Of a stretch of DNA of 64,000 nucleotides, positions 27,674 through 34,009 are shown piece by piece (positions within the stretch are counted from its first letter, which is position 1; the number at the start of each line of letters is the position of its first letter). The translations under genes and the position numbers were made by a program. The stretch comes from a virus. The DNA is taken from IMG/VR virus record IMGVR_UViG_3300042147_000020, positions 62,001 to 126,000 of that record; one strand, given 5' to 3'. Under the pieces are notes generated by a model. It worked only from the letters and a program-made list of their open reading frames with translations, ran no database searches and had not been told where the DNA came from.

Positions 27674-28126
27674 TTAACGACCGCACCAACTCTTCTTGGT
27701 GCCACCGTCGTACGCAACTGCAAGACCATTCTTGATCAGCAGTTGTGCGATGTCTATGTCATCCACCATCACTGTGGAGACGATGCGGAAGTACTTATCA
27801 CGTTCAGGGTTCACCAGTGTAATCTGGTTGGCTGCGTCGATGTACTTCTTCAGCAACAGTCGGGCTTGACGTGCTTTGGCTTTCTCAGCTTCTTGCTCAG
27901 CGACTACTTTACAAGTGCTACGCATTTCAGGAGTATCAATCCCAGCCAAGCGAATCCCGATGTTCTTTCCGAAGAGGTCAGGAACCTCAGGGATGTTCAC
28001 ATAGAGAGTATCGCCATCGTAAATCCTAACCACTTGGGACGACTTCAGGTTGAAGTCCCCGAAGGCAAAGACGCTGAATGAAGCCAGCATCAGTACCAAT
28101 GTTGCCACAATGTTTCTAACCTTCAT
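27674..28126 (-). CDS. secreted staphylococcal-nuclease-like (SNase/TNase) endonuclease
   Basis: 150 aa from the ATG behind TTGGAGTTTAGT; an in-frame ATG four codons earlier lacks an RBS. A signal peptide is clear (MKVRNIVATLVLMLASFSVFAFG). The SNase core follows: VVRIYDGDTLYV (calcium-site Asp39), IRLAGIDTPE (Arg59, Asp64, Glu67), then RDKYFRIVSTVMVDD and DIAQLLIKNGLAVAYDGG. Two Cys (72, 148) could form a disulfide. Ca-dependent cleavage of DNA/RNA in the periplasm or after release is expected. It lies between two non-coding RNA segments. Confidence 0.85.
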   Translation of the reverse strand: MKVRNIVATLVLMLASFSVFAFGDFNLKSSQVVRIYDGDTLYVNIPEVPDLFGKNIGIRLAGIDTPEMRSTCKVVAEQEAEKAKARQARLLLKKYIDAANQITLVNPERDKYFRIVSTVMVDDIDIAQLLIKNGLAVAYDGGTKKSWCGR

Positions 28127-28139
28127 ACTAAACTCCAAG

Positions 28140-28385
28140 GGATATAGGACATACTATCCTTGGGTCGTCTGTAGGCTTCTTAAAGGGTGCCTTCTCTCTA
28201 CGTCGGGAAGGTTTATGTTCCGTTGCGCAGTACCATGACCTCGTTTGACCGAGAGAAGACATTACTCTTTACCCCATTAGTTCCCCTAGTTCTGATTACC
28301 CTGCGCGTCAGGTCGGTCGTAACTAGGGTAGGCGCGACAATGGCGCCTCGTTTTACTTCTGTTCCCTAAGGAACCTTCTAATGGG
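28140..28385 (-). ncRNA. structured RNA segment abutting a tRNA-like gene
   Basis: About 245 bases without an ORF. CTAATGGG (28378) pairs exactly with CCCATTAG (28273), enclosing AACTAGGG (28321)/CCCTAGTT (28284), AGGCGC (28330)/GCGCCT (28343) and a GTTCC/GGAAC tetraloop hairpin, a multi-helix junction. Further on, GAGAGAAG (28251) pairs with CTTCTCTC (28191). The junction begins directly at the 3' end of the tRNA-like gene, so both may be one RNA. Confidence 0.55.
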
Positions 28386-28510
28386 CATCCCCGACAAGCC
28401 TCGAACTTGCGACCTCCAGCGCTCCTCTCGTTAAACCATCTTCACTACTGGAGAGTTAATGATGGAACTTGAGGTTGGACTGGTGCTCTAACCGACTGAG
28501 CTACGGGGAC
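28386..28510 (-). tRNA. tRNA-like gene with a 58-nt anticodon-loop region
   Basis: Cloverleaf elements are all present: acceptor GTCCCCG/CGGGGAT, D stem GCTC/GAGC with an AGTCGGTTA loop, anticodon stem CCAGT/GCTGG, variable AGGTC, and T arm GCAAG-TTCGAGG-CTTGT. Instead of a 7-nt anticodon loop there are 58 nt with nested pairings (CCTC/GAGG, CCATC/GATGG). No U33 or anticodon can be assigned. CCA is not encoded (GCCCAT follows). It could be an intron-bearing, decoy or degenerate tRNA. Confidence 0.6.
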
Positions 28511-28519
28511 GACTACAAA

Positions 28520-28607
28520 TGGCGGAAGAACAGAGATTCGAACTCTGGGGGCTGTTACACCCGACGGTTTTCAAGACCGTTGCCTTAAACCACTCGGCCA
28601 TCCTTCC
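28520..28607 (-). tRNA. tRNA-Ser (TGA)
   Basis: Complete class-II tRNA: acceptor GGAAGGA/TTCTTCC, discriminator G, encoded CCA, anticodon stem ACGGT/ACCGT with loop CTTGAAA (anticodon TGA), long variable arm, T loop TTCGAAT. Only 9 nt from the preceding tRNA-like gene. Confidence 0.95.
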
Positions 28608-29060
28608 AAAACAAGCCTCGATACTATTCCTCGAGGAAGTCACCGTACAGCCAAGGCGTTAGCTGTAATCCATTGGGAACTGAGCAAGAGTCGAATGGAA
28701 CTCGAAGTCAACATGCTCACTCCATCACTTCGGGACGGAGCACTCACCACCTGTCGTGTAGCCAGTGGATTTGTGGTTGGGTGACACCAGGCAGGGCAGG
28801 CGCTCGGTGTTTGGTCTCGTCGCTCGGTACCACCAAGTCATGCTGAGTTGCCACACGAAGCTCTCTTCTGTAGGCTGTAACAATCCCTACTCGAACCTAT
28901 GAGCCTCGGTCTCAGTGCATTGATAAATGCTATCGACAAGATTTGTGGGCTTAAGCCTTAGCTCGAGCCATTAACTTTAGCAAGCCTTTTGCCAAGGGCT
29001 TGGTCTTCACCATGCGGCGAGGACGGTAGATCTGGAAGCACGGCATCGCTATTCTCCATT
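28608..29060 (-). ncRNA. hairpin-rich non-coding stretch
   Basis: About 450 bases without a supported gene. Hairpins include TGCTCCGTC/GATGGAGTGAGCA, CCACCTGTC-type stems, ACAGC/GCTGT and GCATT-GATA-AATGC. It lies between the alginate-lyase-like gene and tRNA-Ser(TGA). No tRNA or known RNA family recognised; it may be part of a long precursor. Confidence 0.35.
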
Positions 29061-29735
29061 TCACTCGTGGGTTGTGGACAACTCACTGATGATGCACACT
29101 GACCCGTCTTCCACAGGAGTAGTATCGCTGTAGTCGACTTGATTGTAGACGCCCCCGTGGAACTGAAGAACACGATCGTTCCAAGAGCTGTCCAACCGTA
29201 GGGCTGGACAGATGGACTTACGACCTTGACACAGAACCGAAACGGATACGGAACCACCGGCGGTCACGTGAACACTGATCTTGAAAGGTACCCCAAGTGG
29301 GACATTCTCCAAGATGGTGGCGTTCATGATTACCGGATCGTCAAAACTAGCACGGAACCCGATCGTGAGCTTACCTTTGTTCCAGAACACCTTAAGCGGC
29401 GGGGTGTTCGAGTCTTTGACATGAAGCTGTGCTACCACAACCTTCTGGGCCCAGTTGACCTTGGTCAACGTCATTGTCTGGCGGCTCCAGTGATGGGCGG
29501 CACTTGACAAGGACCAGTAGTCAGCCTCTTTCCATTCCGTACGAGTACGGTGTACGCTTTTACTCGAAGCCCCCTTTGTGGGAGCAGTGAACTGAATGGA
29601 ACCGTCTTCGAGACGGAGCACGCAGCTTGCACAGTTGGCTAAAGCGTAGTCACCCATGACTTCTAGAGCCACTGGGTCAGTCGGAGAAACAGGTAGCGGT
29701 GTAGCGATGATGTACTGCGATATGTCGACAAACAT
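29061..29735 (-). CDS. polysaccharide lyase family 7 (alginate-lyase-like) protein
   Basis: 224 aa; start at the ATG behind TGGAGATGACAG. The three hallmark PL7 motifs appear in order and spacing: RTEWKE (65-70, for RTEL/RSEL), QLH (103-105, for QIH) and QFHGGVYNQ (191-199, for YFKAGxYNQ), with the connecting beta strands (TLTKVNW, PLKVFWNKGKLTIGF) of a jelly roll. The family eliminates uronate bonds in alginate, an exopolysaccharide of Pseudomonas. Tyr of YFKAG is replaced by Gln, so activity or specificity may differ. No signal peptide; release at lysis or virion incorporation is inferred. Confidence 0.8.
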   Translation of the reverse strand: MFVDISQYIIATPLPVSPTDPVALEVMGDYALANCASCVLRLEDGSIQFTAPTKGASSKSVHRTRTEWKEADYWSLSSAAHHWSRQTMTLTKVNWAQKVVVAQLHVKDSNTPPLKVFWNKGKLTIGFRASFDDPVIMNATILENVPLGVPFKISVHVTAGGSVSVSVLCQGRKSICPALRLDSSWNDRVLQFHGGVYNQVDYSDTTPVEDGSVCIISELSTTHE

Positions 29736-29780
29736 TCTGTCATCTCCAGTTAGGACCATAAGATGACGGAACGGGGAATG

Positions 29781-29869
29781 TGGCAGTAGATGAGAGATTC
29801 GAACTCTCGAGGCTGTTACACCTACACCCTTAGCAGGGGCGCTCCTTAATCCATCTCAGACAATCTACT
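29781..29869 (-). tRNA. tRNA-Ser (GCT)
   Basis: Class II: acceptor AGTAGAT/ATCTACT, discriminator G, encoded CCA, anticodon loop CTGCTAA (GCT) on stem CGCCC/GGGTG, long variable arm, T loop TTCGAAT. Confidence 0.93.
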
Positions 29870-30031
29870 GTAAAGCATTTGATCAAGACCCGGTGTGTTG
29901 TCTGTTGTATCCCTAAGGAGCCCCAAGCAGGATTTCGGGTTGTACCTGCAATACGACCTTTGTAGGCCTGTTATACCGTTTAGATAGGTTTTTAACTACT
30001 GGGGCACTTCTACAACACCACTGATCAAAAC
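29870..30031 (-). ncRNA. structured spacer between tRNA-Asn and tRNA-Ser
   Basis: The 160-nt spacer is closed by an exact 8-bp helix, TTTGATCA (29878) with TGATCAAA (30022), flush with both tRNAs. It encloses GCAGG/CCTGC and GCCCC/GGGGC pairings. Possible processing guide or separate RNA. Confidence 0.4.
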
Positions 30032-30107
30032 TGGCTCCATGACCTGGACTCGAACCAGGGACATCTTAATTAACAGTCAAGCGCTCTACCAACTGAGCTA
30101 CCATGGA
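30032..30107 (-). tRNA. tRNA-Asn (GTT), copy 1
   Basis: Acceptor TCCATGG/TCATGGA, discriminator G, encoded CCA, anticodon stem CTTGA/TTAAG with loop CTGTTAA (GTT), T arm CCTGG-TTCGAGT-CCAGG. Confidence 0.95.
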
Positions 30108-30152
30108 ATTTATTCGGTAGTTCTACAAATCATACTGGTTTGCAGTATTTAT

Positions 30153-30476
30153 TTACACATCTTCAATCGGTCGTACTGAACCCTGGAGGTAAACGGAGAC
30201 ATTAGCAGCCGCAGAGTTAGCTAAAACACAACGACCAATGAAAGGGAACACACCGATGGTGTACATACCCACTTCAGCGAATGTCAGGTCTACTACCGGT
30301 ACGTAGGTGCCATCAGGAGCAAGGGCCTCTATCGTCACGTTACCACCACCCAAGGCTCCGGTGATGTAGATGTTCATGGGGTGGGTGTTGTCCATGTAGT
30401 CAAAATGTAAGGACGTGGCGTTCTCAGTGATGTGGTCAAACGCGGTGAAGATGTTACCACGGAGTTTGTTTGACAT
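30153..30476 (-). CDS. unknown 107-aa beta-rich protein
   Basis: Beta-rich, glycine-containing (YITGALGGGNVTIEALAPDGTYVPV), resembling a small jelly-roll or decoration-type fold, ending in SVYLQGSVRPIEDV. Start behind GGAAG. A terminator precedes it, so it has its own promoter. No family recognised; may be a head or tail decoration protein or an accessory factor. Confidence 0.6.
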   Translation of the reverse strand: MSNKLRGNIFTAFDHITENATSLHFDYMDNTHPMNIYITGALGGGNVTIEALAPDGTYVPVVDLTFAEVGMYTIGVFPFIGRCVLANSAAANVSVYLQGSVRPIEDV

Positions 30477-30528
30477 TTCAGGGACTTCCTAAAGATAGGG
30501 GAAATAAAGGATCGACATACCATAAACG

Positions 30529-30558
30529 GCATAAAACCGAGCCCGAAGGCTCGGTTTT
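30529..30558 (-). terminator. intrinsic terminator with TTTATGCC
   Basis: AAAACCGAGCC TTCG-type GGCTCGGTTTT hairpin followed by ATGCCGTTTATGG on the minus strand. Confidence 0.85.
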
Positions 30559-30585
30559 ACTAATTACACGAAGGAGACGTAAAAC

Positions 30586-30768
30586 TTAAGTAGCCTTCAG
30601 GACTTCGGTCACCTTGATCTCGCGATCGTCGTAGACAACGCGCTGAGCTTGTTCACCGTCTTGTAGGATGAACTTCTCGTACACTTCGCCTGTAACGCGA
30701 TTCACGATAACCACTTCAACTTCTTTATCGGAAGCGCAGTGGGCTTGAGTAATTACAGTGGTAGTCAT
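30586..30768 (-). CDS. unknown 60-aa protein
   Basis: Small beta-type protein (KEVEVVIVNRVTGEVYEKFIL), strong RBS (AAGGAGTCGTC). It lies 9 nt after the Tad2-fusion gene and before a terminator, so the two form a two-gene unit. Function unknown; a co-factor of its neighbour is possible. Confidence 0.6.
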   Translation of the reverse strand: MTTTVITQAHCASDKEVEVVIVNRVTGEVYEKFILQDGEQAQRVVYDDREIKVTEVLKAT

Positions 30769-30777
30769 GACGACTCC

Positions 30778-31602
30778 TTAACGACGGTTGTAGTTGATGC
30801 GCTTAACTTCAAGTTCAGCGAACAAGTCCATCGGGTAATCGTCTGGCAGGTGAGCAGCAACTGTAGAGTTGGTGGTCTGCGGGTCGATCACAATGCTGAA
30901 CGGCAGCCGAACGAGGTTGCCCAGTGCACCGTTGATGATGATGTCGCGGTTGATCTTGGTCGCATTGCTGAATCGGGCCGCAACCTCTACACCGTCTTTG
31001 GTAACGATGCGCAGTAACTTGATCGAGTCGATGCTGTCAGTGGAGTCAATCGCTACACCACTGGCTCCGATCAGGCCGAACAGAGACTTGCGATCGCCGT
31101 CCTTCAACGGGAGACGGATCACCGAAGTGTCGCTCACGATGGTAGGTTCGTGTAGGATCTGCCAGTCTTCAGCCAGTTGATCCGATTGTGCCGGAGTCCA
31201 CGGGGTGAATACGTTCTGTGCAGTCTTCATGCCGACCCATGGTGCGAGTGTTGGACACTCGTTCTCACCGGGCTTGTAACCGACAGTTCCACAACCCACG
31301 TCGTAATGACCAGGCTGAACCATTACCAACCACATACCTTGACCATTCCACGAAGGACGCGTAACACGCTTGCCTTGCTTCAGGGCTTCGATGGCTAACC
31401 CGAAGGTCAGAGAATCGCACGGACGGTAGCTGTCCTCGAACACGGCTTTAGGCGACCAAGACTGGTGACCGTTGTCGTATTCCACAAGGTAGCCTTCATC
31501 GGCACCGTTTTCGTCAGCAGGTAACTCCCAGCCTTTGAGTTGGTTGTAGTCCAACCGAGACATCGGAGTTCCGATAACCTTCTTGGTACCAATGTAGTTC
31601 AT
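30778..31602 (-). CDS. Tad2 (DUF2829) anti-Thoeris domain fusion protein
   Basis: 274 aa in three parts. 1-60 (YIGTKKVIGTPMSRLDYN, GWELPADENGADEGYLVEY, SWSPKAVFEDSYRP) is a segment often found before this domain in phages. 64-150 is a Tad2/DUF2829 domain: LTFGLAIEALKQGKRVTRPSWNG, MWLVMV, APWVGMKTAQN, FTPWTPAQSDQLAEDW. 151-274 is an unrecognised beta-rich extension. Tad2 proteins sequester the gcADPR signal of the Thoeris defence system. Activity of this fusion is inferred; the added C-terminal domain is unexplained. Start behind GGTAGATAAC. Confidence 0.8.
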   Translation of the reverse strand: MNYIGTKKVIGTPMSRLDYNQLKGWELPADENGADEGYLVEYDNGHQSWSPKAVFEDSYRPCDSLTFGLAIEALKQGKRVTRPSWNGQGMWLVMVQPGHYDVGCGTVGYKPGENECPTLAPWVGMKTAQNVFTPWTPAQSDQLAEDWQILHEPTIVSDTSVIRLPLKDGDRKSLFGLIGASGVAIDSTDSIDSIKLLRIVTKDGVEVAARFSNATKINRDIIINGALGNLVRLPFSIVIDPQTTNSTVAAHLPDDYPMDLFAELEVKRINYNRR

Positions 31603-31626
31603 GTTATCTACCTTGAATGAATGAGG

Positions 31627-31702
31627 GTCCCCCTACCGGATTCGAACCGATGCTCGCTACCCACGAAGGGCGGCAGCTCTAACCGACTGAGCTTAAGGGC
31701 GA
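31627..31702 (-). tRNA. tRNA, probably Arg (TCG), imperfect
   Basis: Acceptor TCGCCCT/AGGGGGA has one G-G mismatch. D stem AGCT/AGCT. Anticodon stem CCGCC/GGTAG has one C-A mismatch around loop CTTCGTG (anticodon TCG). T arm ATCGG-TTCGAAT-CCGGT. No encoded CCA. May be decaying or atypical. Confidence 0.65.
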
Positions 31703-31710
31703 CATTAAAA

Positions 31711-31872
31711 CTAGCAAACCATCACAGGGACGGGAATGCCTTGTTCTTTGCAAACACGCTCAAGGTTAGCCTGAGCATCCTGCCATTGTTTTAGTCTGGC
31801 GAGGGTTTCCTCACGAGACTGGGGTTTGATCTTGGAACGATCCAGATCACTTAAGCGAAATGTACGTACCAT
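31711..31872 (-). CDS. unknown 53-aa protein
   Basis: Small ORF starting MVRTFRLSDLDRSKIKPQ and ending GIPVPVMVC, with a helical charged middle (REETLARLKQWQDAQANLERV). RBS GGGAG 5 nt before ATG. It occupies the space between the tRNA-Arg candidate and the next gene. No family recognised. Confidence 0.55.
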   Translation of the reverse strand: MVRTFRLSDLDRSKIKPQSREETLARLKQWQDAQANLERVCKEQGIPVPVMVC

Positions 31873-31881
31873 GACTACTCC

Positions 31882-32133
31882 CTAATCAATAGCGATGCGA
31901 CCGTAAAGGGTTCGCCCGCCGACTTTGACGTCGAAGTGATGGAAGTAACGACCGGTATCGCTACCGAGCCATTTGTCAGTTCCGTTGTCTAGTTCAACTG
32001 CATAACAATCGCCTTTCCATTTACGGATGGCTTGACTCACCTTATTACAAGAGTAAGTCACTTGCCTTGCAGAGAACGTAGGGAACAGTTGCTTAACGAT
32101 CCGACGCATCGCTGCGAAGTGTCCTTCAGACAT
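31882..32133 (-). CDS. unknown 83-aa protein
   Basis: Start behind AGGAGAGCAGTCA. Basic N-terminal half, then WKGDCYAVELDNGTDKWLGSDTGRYFHHFDV, suggesting a small beta-sheet domain. No family recognised. Ends 9 nt before the 53-aa gene. Confidence 0.6.
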   Translation of the reverse strand: MSEGHFAAMRRIVKQLFPTFSARQVTYSCNKVSQAIRKWKGDCYAVELDNGTDKWLGSDTGRYFHHFDVKVGGRTLYGRIAID

Positions 32134-32149
32134 TGACTGCTCTCCTGAA

Positions 32150-32225
32150 TGGCTCCGGGCCTTGGGTTCGAACCAAGGACCAACGCATTAACAGTACGCT
32201 GCTCTACCAACTGAGCTAACCCGAA
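32150..32225 (-). tRNA. tRNA-Asn (GTT), copy 2
   Basis: Acceptor TTCGGGT/GCCCGGA, discriminator G, encoded CCA, anticodon stem GCGTA/TGCGT with loop CTGTTAA (GTT), T arm CTTGG-TTCGAAC-CCAAG. The body differs from copy 1, so it is not a recent duplicate. Confidence 0.92.
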
Positions 32226-32532
32226 AGAATTTGGTGGTCAGTACCGGACTCTTAACCGGCTGCATCCATCTTACGACTAAAACTGCCCCGACTCGTAAGC
32301 AGTGGAAGGTTTCTAACGTAGAACGCGTTGTTTTCCCTAGGTTATCGCTACATGAGTCAGCGACCAGTGTGATCCTAGTTTCTCTCTACGTTGATTTTTT
32401 GAAGTTGACAGGGGAGAAGGGCGGCTCGTTTTATCTCCCGACTTGTACCCATGCACCTTAATGAACCACTGGGCGGCTCCTTTGAGTGCGGTTCGGCTGT
32501 ACCCTACCGTCTGTCAATCAACTTCAAAAAAG
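32226..32532 (-). ncRNA. structured RNA closed by a 14-bp helix next to tRNA-Asp
   Basis: TTTTTTGAAGTTGA (32395-32408) pairs exactly with TCAACTTCAAAAAA (32518-32531), extended by TTGACAG/CTGTCAA alternatives. A second domain is closed by AACGTAG (32313)/CTACGTT (32385) with CTAGG/CCTAG inside. The 14-bp helix begins one base from the encoded CCA of tRNA-Asp. No gene seen. Confidence 0.5.
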
Positions 32533-32609
32533 TGGCGCCTCCGAACGGACTCGAACCGTCGACCCCTAGCGTGACAGGCTAGTGCTCTAACCAACTGAGC
32601 TACGGAAGC
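32533..32609 (-). tRNA. tRNA-Asp (GTC)
   Basis: Acceptor GCTTCCG/CGGAGGC, discriminator G, encoded CCA, anticodon stem CTAGC/GCTAG with loop CTGTCAC (GTC), T arm GACGG-TTCGAGT-CCGTT. Confidence 0.96.
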
Positions 32610-33126
32610 AATGAAAAGTCCTGCTGGGCTTGCAGCGAGCTAACGGCGAACCGTTTGGTGCAAGAGCTGATCCAGCAGGGTGTTCTTGAAATTGGCTCTG
32701 GCTTGCTTCCCGTTTGAATCGGGTCACTGAACTCGTTGTACGTAGGTACCCGCCAGACCGGTCGAAGACAAGGCTACTTCCTAAGACATCGCCAAGTCAC
32801 AATCTCGTTATCCTAAGCCACCCCCTAGGCACCTAATTGGATAACGTTACTACGTACGAGTTTGGGTGATCCTCCCGGCGTCTGAACGCCGAGTTAATGC
32901 ACAGTGAGCCGGATTTTCGTAACGCACAAAGGCAAACGACACGGCATGGCAAAGGATCATGTTCTACTCTACTTGCCCGTGGGTTAGAAGTCCTAGACTT
33001 ATTTTCCCTGATCACCGTAGATCAATGACGTAGCTCCGTGGCCTACTCCTTTCTAGGGGAGAGCAAACTTCGCGTTACAGGGTAAAACCATTACGTAGCC
33101 AGCAAGGGTCTCCGCAATGTTAAAAG
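32610..33126 (-). ncRNA. large structured non-coding stretch between tRNA-Gln and tRNA-Asp
   Basis: 517 bases without a supported gene. CCTGCTGG (32620)/CCAGCAGG (32672) enclose CTTGCA/TGCAAG and an AACGG-CGAA-CCGTT hairpin. AACTCG-ttg-TACGTAG (32730) pairs with CTACGTACGAGTT (32850), a 13-bp helix with one 3-nt bulge, enclosing GTTATCC (32807)/GGATAAC (32839). CGGCGT-CTGA-ACGCCG follows. The density of long-range exact pairing argues for a folded RNA. Confidence 0.5.
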
Positions 33127-33205
33127 TGGAAGAGGGAGATGGATTCGAACCATCGAATGTCGGGATCAAAACCCGATGCCTTTGGCCAGACTTGGCGATC
33201 CCTCT
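33127..33205 (-). tRNA. tRNA-Gln (TTG)
   Basis: Acceptor AGAGGGA/TCCCTCT, discriminator T, encoded CCA, anticodon stem TCGGG/CCCGA with loop TTTTGAT (TTG), T arm GATGG-TTCGAAT-CCATC. Its 3' trailer CTTTTAACAT recurs after tRNA-Tyr. Confidence 0.95.
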
Positions 33206-33351
33206 AGAATTTTCTCACCTCGCCGCTAGGACGGCCCTAGCGACTTATTTTGCCGTGACCCCGGAGTTCAAGGTTGTCGACTCGGCTCGTTACGCCTTGC
33301 CCTACACGGTAAAACCCATGTGTAGGCACGAAGGCCAGCACATGTTAAAAG
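33206..33351 (-). ncRNA. structured spacer between tRNA-Tyr and tRNA-Gln
   Basis: 146 bases with CGCTAGG (33224)/CCTAGCG (33236), CCTACAC/GTGTAGG and an outer GCCTT/AAGGC. No gene. Confidence 0.35.
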
Positions 33352-33437
33352 TGGTGGGTGAGGTAGGATTCGAACCTACGAAGCACACGGCGTCAGATTT
33401 ACAATCTGATAACTTTGAACCACTTGTATACTCACCC
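33352..33437 (-). tRNA. tRNA-Tyr (GTA)
   Basis: Class II bacterial tRNA-Tyr: acceptor GGGTGAG/CTCACCC, discriminator A, encoded CCA, anticodon stem TCAGA/TCTGA with loop TTGTAAA (GTA), 13-nt variable arm, T arm GTAGG-TTCGAAT-CCTAC. Confidence 0.95.
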
Positions 33438-33573
33438 GATAAAGCTGCCGGTGTCGTGCATCGAAGCACTGCTAGTTCCCGGACCGCACTAGCTTTCCAT
33501 TAACGAAGGCTGACGCGTTGTCAGCTATGGCCCTCGGTAATGACTCCCCTGGAGTACACCTGCACAATAGATT
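33438..33573 (-). ncRNA. spacer with short hairpins
   Basis: 136 bases between tRNA-Tyr and a tRNA-like gene, holding GCTGAC/GTCAGC and GTGC/GCAC hairpins. No gene seen. Confidence 0.3.
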
Positions 33574-33730
33574 GCCCCTTGGTTGGATTCGAACCAACGA
33601 CCCTATCCGTTCAACCGACTCCGTTTAACGGGAGAGTTTAGTTACACCCGCTCAGTCAACTCCACCTTACGGTTCATGTTGCGAATACGAATGCTCTCGG
33701 ACTGTTCTACCAGACTGAACTACAAGAGGC
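33574..33730 (-). tRNA. tRNA-like gene with an 88-nt anticodon-loop region; tRNA-His-like end
   Basis: Acceptor CCTCTTG/CAAGGGG extended by a G(-1):C73 pair, the hallmark of tRNA-His. D stem GTTC/GAAC, anticodon stem GTCCG/CGGAT, T arm GTTGG-TTCGAAT-CCAAC. Between the anticodon-stem strands are 88 nt with internal AACCG/CGGTT and AGCGGG/CCCGTT helices. No anticodon can be assigned and CCA is not encoded. Confidence 0.6.
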
Positions 33731-33749
33731 ACAAACCTTTAAAACTAGG

Positions 33750-33848
33750 CCCCTAGGATCAGATTCGAACTGATGACCTTCACAGAGACACTACCTCAAT
33801 TCAGTAGGCGTGTCTCTACAGCGCTCTAACCATCTGAGCTACCCAGGG
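33750..33848 (-). tRNA. tRNA-like gene with an extended anticodon arm
   Basis: Acceptor CCCTGGG/CCTAGGG, D stem GCTC/GAGC, variable AGGTC, T arm ATCAG-TTCGAAT-CTGAT. The anticodon arm spans 42 nt instead of 17 and folds as an 11-bp helix (AGAGACAC/GTGTCTCT plus wobbles) with a small internal loop and TAC/GTA at the tip. No certain anticodon and no encoded CCA. AAACCTTTAAAACT is repeated just upstream of this and of the next tRNA-like gene. Confidence 0.55.
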
Positions 33849-33856
33849 AGAAACCT

Positions 33857-34009
33857 TTAAAACTCACCACGTTCTGGGCGAGCCTTAGTGGCTGCGATAC
33901 CAACAAAGAACACGACTGCGAATACACCCAGTCCTGCTGTTGGGTTAAACGCTGCCGGAATCGCTGCCGTGATTAGCGCTGGTACAAAAACAAACACTGC
34001 ACGCATCAT
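33857..34009 (-). CDS. 50-aa small membrane protein
   Basis: ORF starting MMRAVFVFVPALITAAIPAAF and ending VAVVFFVGIAATKARPERGEF-like sequence: two hydrophobic segments and a basic C-terminus. RBS GGGAG before a double ATG. Likely inner-membrane; function unknown. Confidence 0.6.
   Translation of the reverse strand: MMRAVFVFVPALITAAIPAAFNPTAGLGVFAVVFFVGIAATKARPERGEF

Noticed and set aside
28386-28510. Group I intron in the anticodon loop
   Set aside because: Inserts of 25-81 nt are far too short for the intron core, and no P7/G-site is seen.
32700-32760. An additional tRNA near CCCGTTTGAATCGGG
   Set aside because: Has a T-arm-like hairpin but no acceptor, D arm or anticodon arm in register.
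33117-33503. A plus-strand ORF across tRNA-Gln and tRNA-Tyr
   Set aside because: Runs through two complete tRNA genes on the other strand; chance open frame.
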